A DNA stretch of 64,000 nt, taken from NCBI RefSeq assembly GCF_008369195.1, contig NZ_VOBC01000001.1:2418001-2482000 (forward strand). Reading direction: 5' to 3'. A model generated the notes under the pieces. That model had not been told where the DNA came from, did not search any database, and saw only the letters and a program-made list of their open reading frames with translations. Position 1 is the stretch's first letter. Each line of letters opens with the position of its first letter. Below, piece after piece: positions 63,907-64,000 of the stretch. The translations under genes were made by a program, and so were the position numbers. Source of the DNA: Sporosarcina sp. ANT_H38. Its GTDB lineage: Bacteria; Bacillota; Bacilli; Bacillales_A; Planococcaceae.

Positions 63907-64000
63907 ATGTCTACTAAATATTTTAAATGTACTGCGACTGCTATGCTTCTATTAAGTTTATCTGCCATCACACCTGTAATTGCTGCAGAAACGCCTGTTT
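63907..64000 (+). CDS. Exported protein, N-terminal fragment (cut by window end)
   Basis: Only 31 codons are visible, beginning MSTKYFKCTATAMLLLSLSA and ending in a probable signal peptidase site after VIAA. AAAAGGAAGG precedes the ATG. Following two SLH-domain wall hydrolases, it may be another surface protein, but nothing beyond the signal peptide can be read. Confidence 0.7.
   Translation, partial: MSTKYFKCTATAMLLLSLSAITPVIAAETPV

Overview
The window looks like a chromosomal segment of a spore-forming, low-to-moderate GC Firmicute of the Bacillales, most likely Planococcaceae (Sporosarcina-like). This is inferred from Bacillus-type gene order (hemEHY next to hmoB and a yhaA-like amidohydrolase; degSU divergent from yvyE-tagV-tagO; citA divergent from citR), a spore-coat locus (CotH kinase with CotG-like proteins), comK, and a SecA2/SLAP pair with SLH-domain wall hydrolases. 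I saw no rRNA, tRNA, CRISPR array, prophage or intact insertion sequence.

Layout. 0-5 kb: GNAT acetyltransferase, S9 peptidase, citrate synthase CitA with divergent LysR regulator CitR. 5-8.6 kb: a broken small ORF, CotH, a short CotG-like protein, a 262-residue CotG-like protein made largely of 18-bp (six-codon) repeats, and a small Cys-rich protein; the last three share a promoter module with invariant spacing. 8.6-15.3 kb: LcfB acyl-CoA ligase, a cluster of dispersed repeats, and a four-gene overlapping BceRS-BceAB-type antimicrobial peptide module. 15.4-18.3 kb: a 21-bp-phased repeat array, lipoate ligase, three tandem YhfH-type mini-proteins, a GDPD lipoprotein. 18.3-25.5 kb: heme synthesis (HemY, HemH, HemE), HmoB, M20 amidohydrolase, ComK, a YhjD-like protein. 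25.6-31.4 kb: lipoprotein, DegU/DegS, YvyE, TagV-like LCP ligase, TagO. 31.7-36.6 kb: SecA2, SLAP protein, NlpC/P60 endopeptidase, a small hydrophilic protein.

36.6-44.7 kb: dispersed repeat, NagB, ba3-type cytochrome oxidase including a 48-residue subunit IIa, malic enzyme, a gene-poor repeat-bearing kilobase, BrnQ and an SCP2-domain protein. 44.7-49.5 kb: decayed epimerase-like pseudogene, LysM-NlpC/P60 hydrolase, ECF transporter (S, T and a fused two-domain ATPase). 49.5-57.8 kb: SDR oxidoreductase, then an FCD regulator / CoA-transferase / HMG-CoA lyase / TRAP transporter operon, and an M20 hydrolase. 57.8-64 kb: a second 21-bp-phased array, a lipid flippase-like protein with a glycosyltransferase, an NlpC/P60-SLH endopeptidase, an SLH-SH3-amidase and the start of another exported protein.

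Themes. Much of the second half is cell envelope: TagO and TagV make and attach wall polymers, SecA2/SLAP probably exports S-layer-type proteins, and SLH proteins would bind a wall polysaccharide. All three NlpC/P60 genes carry an exact match to the WalR box 75-90 bp upstream of their starts, so they probably form a WalRK regulon. The least conventional items are the two 21-bp-phased arrays, the CotG-type locus with its shared promoter module, and the TRAP/CoA-transferase/lyase operon, which looks like a compact route for a branched hydroxy-dicarboxylate.
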